40,206 nt of DNA from Actinomycetota bacterium (GTDB lineage: Bacteria; Actinomycetota; Acidimicrobiia; Spongiisociales; ZC4RG35): assembly GCA_003388545.1 (NCBI GenBank), contig QQVI01000054.1:1-40206 (forward strand), read 5' to 3'. Under the pieces are notes generated by a model. It searched no databases. It had not been told where the DNA came from and was given only the letters and a program-made list of their open reading frames with translations. Positions 14,799 through 23,748 of this stretch are shown here, piece by piece. The position numbers and the translations under genes were made by a program. Position 1 is the stretch's first letter. Each line of letters starts with the position of its first letter.

Positions 14799-16616
14799 TC
14801 AGGTCGTGCCGCGCTGCCAGGAGTCAAAGAGGCGGCCGTAGACACCGCCCTGCTCGACCAGCTCGGAATGCGTTCCGTCCTGGACGATTCGCCCGTCGTC
14901 GAATACGAGAACGCGGTCCGCCTTCTCAGCGGTGGAGATGCGGTGGGCGATCGTCACGACGGTCCGCCCTGTGGTGAGCTCTCCGAGCGTTCTGCTTATC
15001 CTGACCTCAGTGGCCGGATCGACTGCCGAGGTGGCCTCGTCGAGGACGAGCAGATCCGGGTTGGCGACTGCAGCTCGCACGAGTGTCACCAGCTGTCGCT
15101 CGCCGACGGAGAGGGCGCTACCCCTTTCTCCAACCGGTGTATCCAGGCCTTGGGCGAGCTCTTCGAGCCAGTCGCTGAGGCCGAGCCGGTGGAAGGTTTC
15201 GGCCAACTCAGCCTTGCTCGCCTCCGGGCTTCCCATGGCCACATTGTCAGCGATCGTGCCCCGAAAGAGGACGCCTTCCTGCGGAACCATGACGACGCGG
15301 TCTCGCAACGAGTTGAAGCGGACCTCTCTGGCGTCGACACCGGCTATCAACACGGTCCCCTCCGAGGGATCCATCAATCGAGTGAGAAGCTTGGCGAACG
15401 TGGTTTTCCCTGAGCCTGTCTCACCGACGACGGCAACGTTCTGTTCGGGTTCGATGACAACCGAAGTCTCCCTGAGAGCCGGGGAAGCCGACGCCTCGTC
15501 GGCACGCTGTCCCGCCCGCGGGTAGCGGAACACGACGCTGTCGAACCGCACGCCCAAAGGCTCGTGGGGGAGTGTCACACCGTCCGGACCGGGGTCAGCC
15601 ACGTCAGGGGCGATGTCGAGTATGTCCAAGACACGTCGCCACCCTGCGACGGCGGTTTGCGCCTCGTTGACGGCTTCTCCGAGTATCTGCACCGGTTGGA
15701 CGAACAGCTGGACCAGGAAGAGGAATGCGACAACCGTTCCAACACTCGTCTGGCCATTGACGGCGAGGATCGTTCCGACTACGACAACCGCGGCGACCAC
15801 GAACGCTGAGGCGAACTCGGCTGACCCTGAGAACGTGGCTGAGAGAGTCCCTGCACGCACAGCTGATCTCCGATGGTTCTCGATCGCATCCTCGAGCTGC
15901 GTTCTGGTCCTCTCTTCGACACCGTAGGCGCGGATCACGGGGGCACCCACGACGGTTTCGGCCAGCAATGCGAGCATACGCCCCACTCTTTCCCGAACGG
16001 TCAGGTAAGCGATTTCAAGCCGACTCTGGAACCAGCGAATCATGAGGGAAATGAAGGGAACCAGGGCCAGGACGACAAGCCCCAGAGGCACGGAGAGAAT
16101 CAGCATCACAACCAGTGCCAGGAGAGCCTGGCCACCGTTGACCAGGAGCATCAAGCCTGCCCACTGCATGAAGCGGCTTATCTGATCGACGTCCGAAGTG
16201 ACCCTCGATACCAGGACCCCTCTCTGCTCGGAGGCCTGGTGGAGCATGGACAGGTCGTGGATGTGCCGAAATGCCCGGATCCGAATCCCGGACAGGGCTG
16301 TCTCGGCGACTCTGGCGAGGCGCAGGTGCATCCAGCCCGTGGCGCCGGCCGTGACGGCCACCGCAACGAGAGCCAGAGTTGTCATCTGCAACACAAAGGT
16401 CATGTCGACGCCGTCCTCCACGAGACCTCCGTCGATGACTTGCTGGATGGCGACGGGAACGATCACACGGCCGGCCGTCGCCACCAGGGCGATGAGCAAG
16501 GTCCCCGGAAGCCCCCTCCTAAGCTCGGGCGAAAGACGAAGGCCCCGCCGTATCGTGTGCAGTGCCCCCGCTGACCGGCGTTCCTCTACAGCTTCACGTA
16601 CAGCAGTAGTCGTCAT
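14799..16616 (-). CDS. ABC exporter subunit A (TMD-NBD fusion), canonical catalytic residues but degenerate signature
   Basis: This 605-residue half-transporter has an N-terminal six-helix domain (about 35-320) and a C-terminal ATPase. Walker A GETGSGKTT is at 398-406, Walker B LLVLDEATS with catalytic Glu527, and the switch His558 in IAHRIS. Its signature motif is LSVGE (502-506) instead of LSGGQ. It overlaps subunit B by four bases (ATGA), so the pair surely assembles as a heterodimer. In such exporters one ATP site is active and one is structural; this subunit supplies the Walker motifs of the active site and the weak signature of the inactive one. Substrate unknown: lipids, drugs or peptides are all possible. 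Confidence 0.9.
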   Translation of the reverse strand: MTTTAVREAVEERRSAGALHTIRRGLRLSPELRRGLPGTLLIALVATAGRVIVPVAIQQVIDGGLVEDGVDMTFVLQMTTLALVAVAVTAGATGWMHLRLARVAETALSGIRIRAFRHIHDLSMLHQASEQRGVLVSRVTSDVDQISRFMQWAGLMLLVNGGQALLALVVMLILSVPLGLVVLALVPFISLMIRWFQSRLEIAYLTVRERVGRMLALLAETVVGAPVIRAYGVEERTRTQLEDAIENHRRSAVRAGTLSATFSGSAEFASAFVVAAVVVVGTILAVNGQTSVGTVVAFLFLVQLFVQPVQILGEAVNEAQTAVAGWRRVLDILDIAPDVADPGPDGVTLPHEPLGVRFDSVVFRYPRAGQRADEASASPALRETSVVIEPEQNVAVVGETGSGKTTFAKLLTRLMDPSEGTVLIAGVDAREVRFNSLRDRVVMVPQEGVLFRGTIADNVAMGSPEASKAELAETFHRLGLSDWLEELAQGLDTPVGERGSALSVGERQLVTLVRAAVANPDLLVLDEATSAVDPATEVRISRTLGELTTGRTVVTIAHRISTAEKADRVLVFDDGRIVQDGTHSELVEQGGVYGRLFDSWQRGTT

Positions 16617-18454
16617 GCCGGCTCCTCGAGCTTCCCGTATGCGTCGATCAAGCGCCGGTAGGCGGGGAGGCGACCGTAGAGATCGTCATGGCTGCCCCGG
16701 TCGACAACCCGTCCGTCTTCGACGTAGATGACCTCATCAGCCAACACGATCGACGACCTCCGGTAGGCCACGATCACGACGGTGGTGTCCAGGTTTGCCA
16801 GGCCTTCGAGTATCTCTCCCTCGATCGCCGGGTCGATCGCTGAAGTCGCGTCGTCGAGGACCAGCAGCCGCGGCTTGCGAACAAGCGCCCTGGCCAGAGC
16901 GATGCGTTGTCTCTGCCCACCCGACAATGAAGCGCCTCGCTCGCCCACAACCGTGGCGTAGCCATCGTCCAGCTGTGTGACAAAGTCATGAGCTCGGGCT
17001 AGCCGGGCAGCAGACACTACCTCCTGATCTGTGAATGGCTCGCCGAGAGTGATGTTCTCATGGACGGATTCGTTGAAGAGAAAGGTCTCCTGGAAGACGA
17101 TGCTGACCGAGCGAGCCAGGGCGTCGCGGTCGAGGTCGACGAGACCGTGACCATCGAGGGATACGACACCGCGATCCGGATCGAACAGCCTGACGAGGAG
17201 ATGGGCGATAGTCGACTTGCCTGAGCCGGTAGGCCCGACGATCGCGACCGTCTTGCCGGCCCGGACGTTGAGGGTTATCTCGTCGACACCCCGCCGATCT
17301 CGATCATCCGACGGGACTACAGCACCTTCAGTCGCGGAAAGATCCACGTGTTCGGTCTCGGGGTAGAGATAGCCGACCGTGCTCGCCGTCGACGTCGCGC
17401 CACCGTTGTCATCCGGAGCCTTCGTTCCATAGACGACATCACCGGTCTCGCTGAGAACAGACTCAACCCTCTCCATTCCAACCACGGATCGAGGGAGCTC
17501 GCCGAGAAGCCAGCCAAATACTCGCATCGGCATCGCCACGAGCCTGAACAGAATGGCGAAGGTGACGAGAGCCCCGGGGGTCAGCAAACCCTGGTCGACA
17601 CGTAGCGCGCCGACGGCCAGAACAGCCAGGATTGCGACGTTGGGTAGTGCTTCGATTATCGGATCGAACATGGCGCGAAGCCGTCCCACCTCGACCATCC
17701 GGTCTCTGAGCGCGTCGGAGCGCTCGCCGAATCGGCCCACTTCAGCGTCCTCCCGGCCCAACGTCTTGACGACGAGCGCCGCATCGAACGACTCATGAGC
17801 AATGTCGGCGACCTCGGCTCGGAGGCGTTGTGCCGTCGCAGCGACGGCTCTCATGCGGCGTTGATAGGTGAAGTTGGCGATGAAGAGCGCCGGTCCCATC
17901 ATGAAACCGATCAGGGCAAGGAACGGGTCGGTTATCAGAAGAAGGATTCCGGTCACGACGAGCATGAGTAGAACGCCAAACGCCATGGGGAGGGGAGCGG
18001 CGATGAATGAGGCGGCTTCGACGTCTTCGTTGGCATTGGCCAGCAGCTGGCCGGTGGAATGCTTGCGATGCCACTCGACGGGTAGGCGCAGGTAGCGATC
18101 TGTTACTTCGACGCGGTCCCGATACTGAAGGCGAAACTGGGCGTGATAGGCGCCAAGACGGCGCAGCGCTATTCCGGCGCCACGGAGAGCTGATACGCCC
18201 AACACCGCTGCAGCTGCCCCAGCGAGGGTTGCCGTCCCGACATCACCCGCGTCAACGGCCGGAAACAACACCTCGTCGGTCACCCAGCCGAGCACGTACG
18301 AAGAGACGATCGTCATTGCGGCATACAGGACCGTCCCGATACCCCCGACGAGGAACTCTCGTGGTGCTCGTCGCAACTGGCGTTTGATCAGATCCAGCCC
18401 CTTGCCCATCCGGACGGAGTCGGTCGGGATGGGAGTCGGATCGGAGGGAGGCAT
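16613..18454 (-). CDS. ABC exporter subunit B (TMD-NBD fusion) with degenerate Walker B and switch
   Basis: This 613-residue partner of subunit A has a membrane domain (about 35-320), an unusual hydrophilic insert of some 45 residues (about 340-390) between the domains, and an ATPase with Walker A GPTGSGKST (407-415) and an intact signature LSGGQ (510-514). The catalytic Glu after Walker B is Asp535 (LLVLDDATS), and the switch His is Tyr564 (VAYRRS). Together with subunit A's LSVGE these changes fall on one composite site, so they are mutually consistent rather than random decay. ATG at 18454 has TAGCCT nine bases upstream. First gene of the exporter pair. Confidence 0.9.
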   Translation of the reverse strand: MPPSDPTPIPTDSVRMGKGLDLIKRQLRRAPREFLVGGIGTVLYAAMTIVSSYVLGWVTDEVLFPAVDAGDVGTATLAGAAAAVLGVSALRGAGIALRRLGAYHAQFRLQYRDRVEVTDRYLRLPVEWHRKHSTGQLLANANEDVEAASFIAAPLPMAFGVLLMLVVTGILLLITDPFLALIGFMMGPALFIANFTYQRRMRAVAATAQRLRAEVADIAHESFDAALVVKTLGREDAEVGRFGERSDALRDRMVEVGRLRAMFDPIIEALPNVAILAVLAVGALRVDQGLLTPGALVTFAILFRLVAMPMRVFGWLLGELPRSVVGMERVESVLSETGDVVYGTKAPDDNGGATSTASTVGYLYPETEHVDLSATEGAVVPSDDRDRRGVDEITLNVRAGKTVAIVGPTGSGKSTIAHLLVRLFDPDRGVVSLDGHGLVDLDRDALARSVSIVFQETFLFNESVHENITLGEPFTDQEVVSAARLARAHDFVTQLDDGYATVVGERGASLSGGQRQRIALARALVRKPRLLVLDDATSAIDPAIEGEILEGLANLDTTVVIVAYRRSSIVLADEVIYVEDGRVVDRGSHDDLYGRLPAYRRLIDAYGKLEEPA

Positions 18455-18463
18455 CGGAATACA

Positions 18464-18469
18464 AGGCTA
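18464..18469 (-). promoter_or_regulatory. -10-like box TAGCCT upstream of the exporter
   Basis: On the minus strand TAGCCT ends nine bases before the exporter ATG at 18454; spacing is at the long end of the leaderless pattern seen elsewhere. Confidence 0.35.
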
Positions 18470-18522
18470 CGCCGTCAGGGTGCCAAACCCAATGTCGGCG
18501 GCCCGTTGCAGCCCCGGGTCGA

Positions 18523-19527
18523 TCAGCCGTTGATCGCAGGAATGATGGACGATCCGTAGTGCTCTAGCGTCTCATCCTTCTGATCGTGCATCAGGTAGAT
18601 CCCGAACTGGTCAACGCCCAACGACTCGAGCTCACGCAGCTTGTCGACATGCTGTTCGACCGTGCCGAGTATGCAGAACCGATCGACGATCTCATCCGGG
18701 ACGAAGTCTGTCGAAGGGTTCCCGGCCTTGCCGTGGTGGGAGTAGTCGTAGCCCTCCCGAGCCTTGATGTAATCAGCCAGGGCCTGGGGAACCTTCGCAC
18801 TGTCTGTTCCGTATCTGTTGACCAGGTCGTGGACGTGATTGCCCACCATGCCGCCGAACCATCTCAGCTGGTCCCGTTGGTGGGCGATGTTGTCGCCGAC
18901 ATATGCAGGGGCCACTACACAGATGGAGATACTGTCCGGGTCGCGGCCCGCCTCTTTGGCGGCTTCGTGCACCGCTCCCATGGTCCACTCCAGGATCTGC
19001 GGATCGGCAAGTTGCAGGATGAACCCATCGGCATGTCGGCCGACCGTGGCGAGCGCCTTCGGACCGTAGCCCGCCATCCAAACCGGGAGTGTCCAACCCT
19101 GATCGATCCAGGGAATTTGTAGTTCGGCTTCGCCGTAGGTCACCTTCTGACCGGAGACCAGGGCTTTGATGAGCTCGGATGCCTCGACCATCTCCGCCAG
19201 GGTCTTTGGCTTCTTGCCGATGTAGCGGAGAGCCGAGTCACCTCTTCCGATCCCGCAAATGGTGCGGCCGTCGAACATGTCGTTGAGCGTCGCAAATAGC
19301 GATGCGAGCACCGTGACGTCTCTCGTGCCGGGGTTGGTGACCATCGGACCGACGACCATGCGCTCTGTGGCCCCCAGCATTTGGGAGTAGATGACGAAGG
19401 GCTCCTGCCAGAGGACGTGGGAGTCGAACGTCCATCCGTGTGTGAATCCGAGCTCTTCCGCCTTCTTCGACAGGCGGATGACCTCGCTCGCCGGTGGATC
19501 GGTTTGCAGGACTACGCCGAAGTCCAT
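18523..19527 (-). CDS. Luciferase-like (LLM class) flavin/F420-dependent oxidoreductase
   Basis: A 334-residue TIM-barrel protein of the bacterial luciferase superfamily. MDFGVVLQTDPPASEVIRLSKKAEELGFTHGWTFDSH is the family N-terminus; MVVGPMVTNPGTRDVTVLAS and the ICGIGRGDSA cofactor loop point to F420- or FMN-binding members. A C-terminal YLMHDQKDETLEHYGSSIIPAI closes the protein. It is the last gene of the pyrimidine operon, starting right after the semialdehyde-dehydrogenase stop (TAGATG). I recall a subfamily named after CPS_4043 with a similar sequence, but cannot check it. The reaction is not known; RutA, another member of the superfamily, opens the uracil ring oxidatively, and an alternative ring reduction step is a hypothesis only. 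Confidence 0.85.
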   Translation of the reverse strand: MDFGVVLQTDPPASEVIRLSKKAEELGFTHGWTFDSHVLWQEPFVIYSQMLGATERMVVGPMVTNPGTRDVTVLASLFATLNDMFDGRTICGIGRGDSALRYIGKKPKTLAEMVEASELIKALVSGQKVTYGEAELQIPWIDQGWTLPVWMAGYGPKALATVGRHADGFILQLADPQILEWTMGAVHEAAKEAGRDPDSISICVVAPAYVGDNIAHQRDQLRWFGGMVGNHVHDLVNRYGTDSAKVPQALADYIKAREGYDYSHHGKAGNPSTDFVPDEIVDRFCILGTVEQHVDKLRELESLGVDQFGIYLMHDQKDETLEHYGSSIIPAING

Positions 19528-21024
19528 CTAGCTACCGTGCTGGGGGAAGCCGAGGTCCACGCCGCGGTGGATGGGGTCGGGCCAGCGACTGATGACAACC
19601 TTGGGCTTGGTATAGAAGTGGACACCCTCGGGGCCGTATATCGCATGTGTCCCGAATATCGAGTTCTTCCACCCTCCGAAGCTGTAGAACGCAAGAGGCA
19701 CCGGGATCGGCACGTTTATGCCGACCATGCCCACTTGGATCTCGTTCTGGAACTTGCGCGCAGTGCCTCCGTCGTTCGTGAACACTGCTGTGCCATTCCC
19801 ATAAGGGTTGTCGTTGATCATCTTGATCGCATCTTCGTAGTGCTCGGTTCGCACCACGGAGAGGACGGGACCGAAGATCTCGTCTTTGTAGATGCTCATC
19901 TCGGGGCTGACGTTGTCGAACAATGTCGGCCCGAAGAAGAACCCCTTCTCGTGGCCCTCTACGGCAAAGTCGCGGCCATCCTCGACCAGTGACGCTCCTT
20001 CTCGTTCGCCGGCATCGACATAGCCGGACACTCTTGCCTTGTGGTCCGCGGTGACCAACGGCCCCATCTCGGAGCCTTCCTCGAGCGAGGGCCCGACCTT
20101 CAATTGGCCGATTCGCTCCCTGATCTTCGGGATCAGGCGGTCGGCGGCATCCCCAACAGTGGTCACAACCGAGATCGCCATGCAGCGCTCGCCGGCTGAG
20201 CCGTACCCTGCGGACACCGCGCTGTCTGCAGCCAGGTCCATGTCCGCATCGGGCAGCACGACCATGTGATTCTTGGCTCCGCCGAGCGCCTGGACTCTCT
20301 TCCCGTTTGAGGTGCCGCGTTCGTATATGTAGCGGGCGATTGGGGTAGACCCGACGAACGAGATCGCTGCTACGTCCGGGTGATCGAGGATCGAGTCCAC
20401 TGCCACCTTGTCACCATGAACCACGTTGAAGACGCCATCGGGCAAGCCGGCTTCCTGCAGCCATTTGGCGGCGAGAGTCGACGTGGAGGGGTCCTTCTCG
20501 GAGGGTTTGAGAACGAAGGTGTTGCCGCAAGCGATCGCGATTGGGTACATCCACATGGGCACCATCGCAGGGAAGTTGAACGGCGTGATTCCGGCCACGA
20601 CACCAAGTGGCTGGCGAATCGTGTAGGTGTCGACGTTCGTGGAGACCTGCTCCGAGTACTCCCCCTTGAGGAGATGGGCGATGTTGCAGGCGAACTCGAC
20701 CACCTCCAGGCCGCGCTGAACTTCGCCGAGCGCGTCGTCGAAGGTCTTCCCGTGCTCCTCGCTGAGGACTCGGGCCATCTCCTCGCGTCGTGCGGCGACT
20801 ATCTCCCGAAACGCGAACATGATGTTCTGACGTCGGGTCAGTGCGGAGTCACGCCAGGTCTCGAAAGCGGACTTGGCGGACCGGACTGCGAGGTCGACCG
20901 TGTCAGGGGTGGCCATGGCCACCTCGCCACTTTGCTCGCCCGTCGAAGGGTTGAACACCGGTCCGGTTCGCTCGGGCTTCCCAGTTACGGGCTCACCCCC
21001 TATCCAATGCGTGATTTGGTTCAT
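19528..21024 (-). CDS. mmsA: CoA-acylating methylmalonate/malonate-semialdehyde dehydrogenase
   Basis: This 498-residue aldehyde dehydrogenase converts malonate semialdehyde (or the methyl form) to acetyl-CoA (propionyl-CoA), CO2 and NADH. ITPFNFPAMVPMWMYPIAIACGNTFVLKPSEKDP and VFNVVHGD are MMSDH-specific blocks; the nucleophile is Cys281 in GSAGERCMAIS, and the usual general-base Glu is replaced in LGGAKNH, as expected for the CoA-dependent class. The start ATG 21024 has GGAG five bases upstream; the longer frame to 21171 is a shadow of the dihydropyrimidinase gene. In this operon it fits the last step of beta-alanine breakdown after transamination. Confidence 0.92.
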   Translation of the reverse strand: MNQITHWIGGEPVTGKPERTGPVFNPSTGEQSGEVAMATPDTVDLAVRSAKSAFETWRDSALTRRQNIMFAFREIVAARREEMARVLSEEHGKTFDDALGEVQRGLEVVEFACNIAHLLKGEYSEQVSTNVDTYTIRQPLGVVAGITPFNFPAMVPMWMYPIAIACGNTFVLKPSEKDPSTSTLAAKWLQEAGLPDGVFNVVHGDKVAVDSILDHPDVAAISFVGSTPIARYIYERGTSNGKRVQALGGAKNHMVVLPDADMDLAADSAVSAGYGSAGERCMAISVVTTVGDAADRLIPKIRERIGQLKVGPSLEEGSEMGPLVTADHKARVSGYVDAGEREGASLVEDGRDFAVEGHEKGFFFGPTLFDNVSPEMSIYKDEIFGPVLSVVRTEHYEDAIKMINDNPYGNGTAVFTNDGGTARKFQNEIQVGMVGINVPIPVPLAFYSFGGWKNSIFGTHAIYGPEGVHFYTKPKVVISRWPDPIHRGVDLGFPQHGS

Positions 21025-21034
21025 GGCTACTCCG

Positions 21035-22447
21035 TTAGATCTTGTACTGGTTCTCGCCGCGGCGCAGATAGGCCCCATCACCTGGGCTGCCCAGATACTC
21101 ATCGTTGGCGACGATGGTCTTGCCCTTGGACAGCACGGTCTCCACCTTGCCCTGCAACTCCCAACCTTCATAGGCCGAGTAGTCGACAGCCATGTGATGT
21201 GTGTCGACGGAGATGGTTGTGCGCCCGTTCGGGTCGAACACCACGATGTCCGCGTCGGAGCCGATCGCGATCGTGCCTTTGCGCGGGTACATCCCGAACA
21301 TTCGGGCCGGGGTGGTGGCGATTATCTCGACGAACCTGTTCAGCGAGATTCGGCCTTCGGCCACACCGCCGTTGTAAATCAGCCCAAACCGGTTCTCCAC
21401 CCCCGGCATCCCGTTGGGGATCTTCGAGAAGTCGTCTCGACCGAGCTGCTTCTGGGTGCCAAATTGGGGATGGTCGCCCATGCAGAAGGGGCAGTGATCG
21501 GTTGAGACGACCTGGAGGTCGTTGGTCTGCAGACCCTGCCAGAGACGTTGCTGATGCCCCTCACTCTCATCCCGGAGCGGGGGAGAGCAGACGTACTTCG
21601 CACCGTCGAAACCGTTGCCCAGGTTGTCGAGGGAGAGGAACAGATACTGGGGGCACGTTTCGGCGAATACGTTCTTCCCTTCGTCCCGTGCCTGGATGAC
21701 GGCATCCAGTGCCTCTCGGGCGGAGAGATGGACTATGTAGAGGGGAACACCGGTGAGCTCCGCGAGCTTGATCGCGCGGTGGGTGGCCTCTCCTTCCAGA
21801 ACGGATTTGCGGACGATGCCGTGGTAGATGGGGTCGGTCTCACCCCTCTGCAAGGCTTGCTCGACGAGCACGTCGATTGCGATCCCGTTCTCCGCATGCA
21901 TGCAGATCGTGGCGCCGATCTCAGCACCCTTCTGCATCGCCCTGAGGATGTCACCATCATCCGAGTAGAAGACACCGGGATAGGCCATGAACATCTTGAA
22001 ACTGGTGACACCTTCGTCAACGAGCATCTGCATCTCTTTGAGCGTTTGCTCATTGATGTCCCCGGTGATCATGTGGAACCCGTAATCGATGGCACAGTTG
22101 CCCTCGGCCTTGCCCATCCATGCCTCAAACCCGTCCATTGCGGACTCGCCCTTTGTCTGGACCGCGAAATCGACAATGGCCGTGGTGCCGCCCCATGCCG
22201 CTGCCCGGGTGCCTGTCTCGAACGTGTCGGCCGCGAACGTTCCTCCGAATGGGAGCTCCATGTGTGTGTGCACATCAATGCCCCCAGGCATCACATACTT
22301 GCCAGTCGCATCGATCTGCTCGTCGGCGTCGACGCTGTGCTCACGGCCCAGAAGAGCGACGACCTTCCCGTCGTCTATGAGGACGTCGGCCTCCATGATC
22401 TCTGTGGCGGTCACAACGGTCCCGCCCTTGATCAGTGTCTTACCCAT
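21035..22447 (-). CDS. Dihydropyrimidinase (D-hydantoinase family)
   Basis: A 470-residue cyclic amidohydrolase that opens dihydrouracil or dihydrothymine to N-carbamoyl-beta-amino acids. The binuclear zinc site is complete: His60 and His62 (GGIDVHTHMELPFGG), the carboxylated Lys151 (SFKMFMAYPG), His184 (HAENG), His240 (IVHLS) and Asp317 (STDHCPF). Tyr156 matches the oxyanion Tyr of the family. Length and the FKMFMAYPGVFYSDD loop favour dihydropyrimidinase over dihydroorotase or allantoinase. AGGAGG lies four bases before ATG 22447. The aminotransferase gene is 8 bases upstream. Hydantoin could also be used in vitro, but neighbours indicate pyrimidine breakdown. Confidence 0.93.
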   Translation of the reverse strand: MGKTLIKGGTVVTATEIMEADVLIDDGKVVALLGREHSVDADEQIDATGKYVMPGGIDVHTHMELPFGGTFAADTFETGTRAAAWGGTTAIVDFAVQTKGESAMDGFEAWMGKAEGNCAIDYGFHMITGDINEQTLKEMQMLVDEGVTSFKMFMAYPGVFYSDDGDILRAMQKGAEIGATICMHAENGIAIDVLVEQALQRGETDPIYHGIVRKSVLEGEATHRAIKLAELTGVPLYIVHLSAREALDAVIQARDEGKNVFAETCPQYLFLSLDNLGNGFDGAKYVCSPPLRDESEGHQQRLWQGLQTNDLQVVSTDHCPFCMGDHPQFGTQKQLGRDDFSKIPNGMPGVENRFGLIYNGGVAEGRISLNRFVEIIATTPARMFGMYPRKGTIAIGSDADIVVFDPNGRTTISVDTHHMAVDYSAYEGWELQGKVETVLSKGKTIVANDEYLGSPGDGAYLRRGENQYKI

Positions 22448-22455
22448 GGTTCCTC

Positions 22456-23748
22456 CTATTTCGTGGCTTTGGAAATGGCTGTCTCCAGCAACTCGAGGCC
22501 TTCCTCGGCTTCTTCTTCGGTAACCGTGAGAGGCGGGGCGATTCGCAGCGTGTTTCCGAAGAGACCGCCCTTGCCGATGAGAAGGCCGGCCTTCCTGGCC
22601 TCCTCCATCACCCGAGCGGTGGTATCTGCGTCCGGGTCCTTGCCGTCGGGCACGACGAACTCAACGCCGATCATCAGGCCCTTTCCACGGACGTCGCCGA
22701 TCTCGGAGTGCCTTGACTGGATGTCTGTTATCCCGGATTTGAGCTTCTGGCCGACCTTGTAGGCGTTGGTCTGCAGGTCGTTGGACAGTAAGAAGTCGAG
22801 GTTGGCGAGTGCTCCTGCCGTGGAGAGGGGGTTCCCCCCGAATGTGGAGATCGAGTTCGCTTTCAGGCAGTCGATGATCTCTGCCCGCCCGACCACGCCG
22901 GCGATCGCCAGACCGTTGCCGAGGCCCTTGGCAAAAGTGAGAAGGTCGGGAGTCATTCCGTGAGCCTGATACCCCCAGAAGTACTCCCCGGTGCGTCCCC
23001 AACCGGTCTGGACCTCATCGGTGATCCAGAGACCGCCCTCCCGGTCGATGACCTCTTTCATGGCTCCGAAGAACCCGTCCGGGGGAGTGGCGAACCCGCC
23101 GACCCCCTGGATCGGTTCGGCGATCATCGCCGCAACGTCCCCGGCGACGGCAACGTCGATCATGTTCTCCAGATCATCGACACAGGCGCGAGTGAACTCA
23201 TCGTCAGGGAGGTGGCCGAACGGGCTGCGGTACTTGTACGGCCCATGGACATAGACCGTGTTGAATGGCGTCAGTTGAGTCGCCGACCAGGACCGTTGTC
23301 CGGTGATGGCAACCGACGAGTGCGACTTGCCGTGATAGCTGCCCCTGACGGCGATGATCTGGTTGGACTTCCGATACTGGGTAGCCATCATCAGGGCAGC
23401 GTCGTTGGCCTCGGTCCCCGAGTTGGTGAAGAACACCTTGGCGTCGGGAATCCCGGAGAGCTCCGCGATCTTCTCCGCCAGTTCGATCTGTGATTCGATC
23501 AGGTACAGAGTCGATGTGTGGAGCATCTTGTCAGCCTGGCGGTGGATCGCTTCGACTACCTCGGGCACCTTATAGCCCGACATGGTCGTGAGGATCCCAC
23601 CGAAGAAGTCGAGGTACTCGTTGCCCTCGGCGTCTACGACCCGACGGCCTTCACCCTCGACGAGGGCGATGGGCTCCTGGTAGTAGAGGGCGAGCCAGGA
23701 CGGCAGGACCTCCTTGTGGCGCGCGTGGAGCTCGGCGTGGGTGGTCAA
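22456..23748 (-). CDS. Class III PLP aminotransferase, probable beta-alanine (or 3-aminoisobutyrate) transaminase
   Basis: This 430-residue enzyme has class-III blocks: FFTNSGTEANDAALMMA, RGSYHGKSHSS, AAMIAEPIQGVGGFATPPDGFF, WITDEVQTGWGRTG (PLP-ring Asp) and LTFAKGLGNGLAIAGVV with the Schiff-base Lys. Sequence resembles alanine-glyoxylate aminotransferase 2 and beta-alanine-pyruvate aminotransferases. Between a beta-ureidopropionase and a semialdehyde dehydrogenase its obvious substrate is beta-alanine, giving malonate semialdehyde. The start is TTG at 23748, which overlaps the upstream stop as TTGA; the longer frame to 23802 would run back into the ureidopropionase gene. Confidence 0.88.
   Translation of the reverse strand: MTTHAELHARHKEVLPSWLALYYQEPIALVEGEGRRVVDAEGNEYLDFFGGILTTMSGYKVPEVVEAIHRQADKMLHTSTLYLIESQIELAEKIAELSGIPDAKVFFTNSGTEANDAALMMATQYRKSNQIIAVRGSYHGKSHSSVAITGQRSWSATQLTPFNTVYVHGPYKYRSPFGHLPDDEFTRACVDDLENMIDVAVAGDVAAMIAEPIQGVGGFATPPDGFFGAMKEVIDREGGLWITDEVQTGWGRTGEYFWGYQAHGMTPDLLTFAKGLGNGLAIAGVVGRAEIIDCLKANSISTFGGNPLSTAGALANLDFLLSNDLQTNAYKVGQKLKSGITDIQSRHSEIGDVRGKGLMIGVEFVVPDGKDPDADTTARVMEEARKAGLLIGKGGLFGNTLRIAPPLTVTEEEAEEGLELLETAISKATK

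Noticed and set aside
20380-21699. Long plus-strand open frame of 439 codons opposite the semialdehyde dehydrogenase and dihydropyrimidinase genes
   Set aside because: It is a shadow of two strongly conserved minus-strand genes; its own translation is Arg/Cys/Gly-rich in the second half and shows no family.
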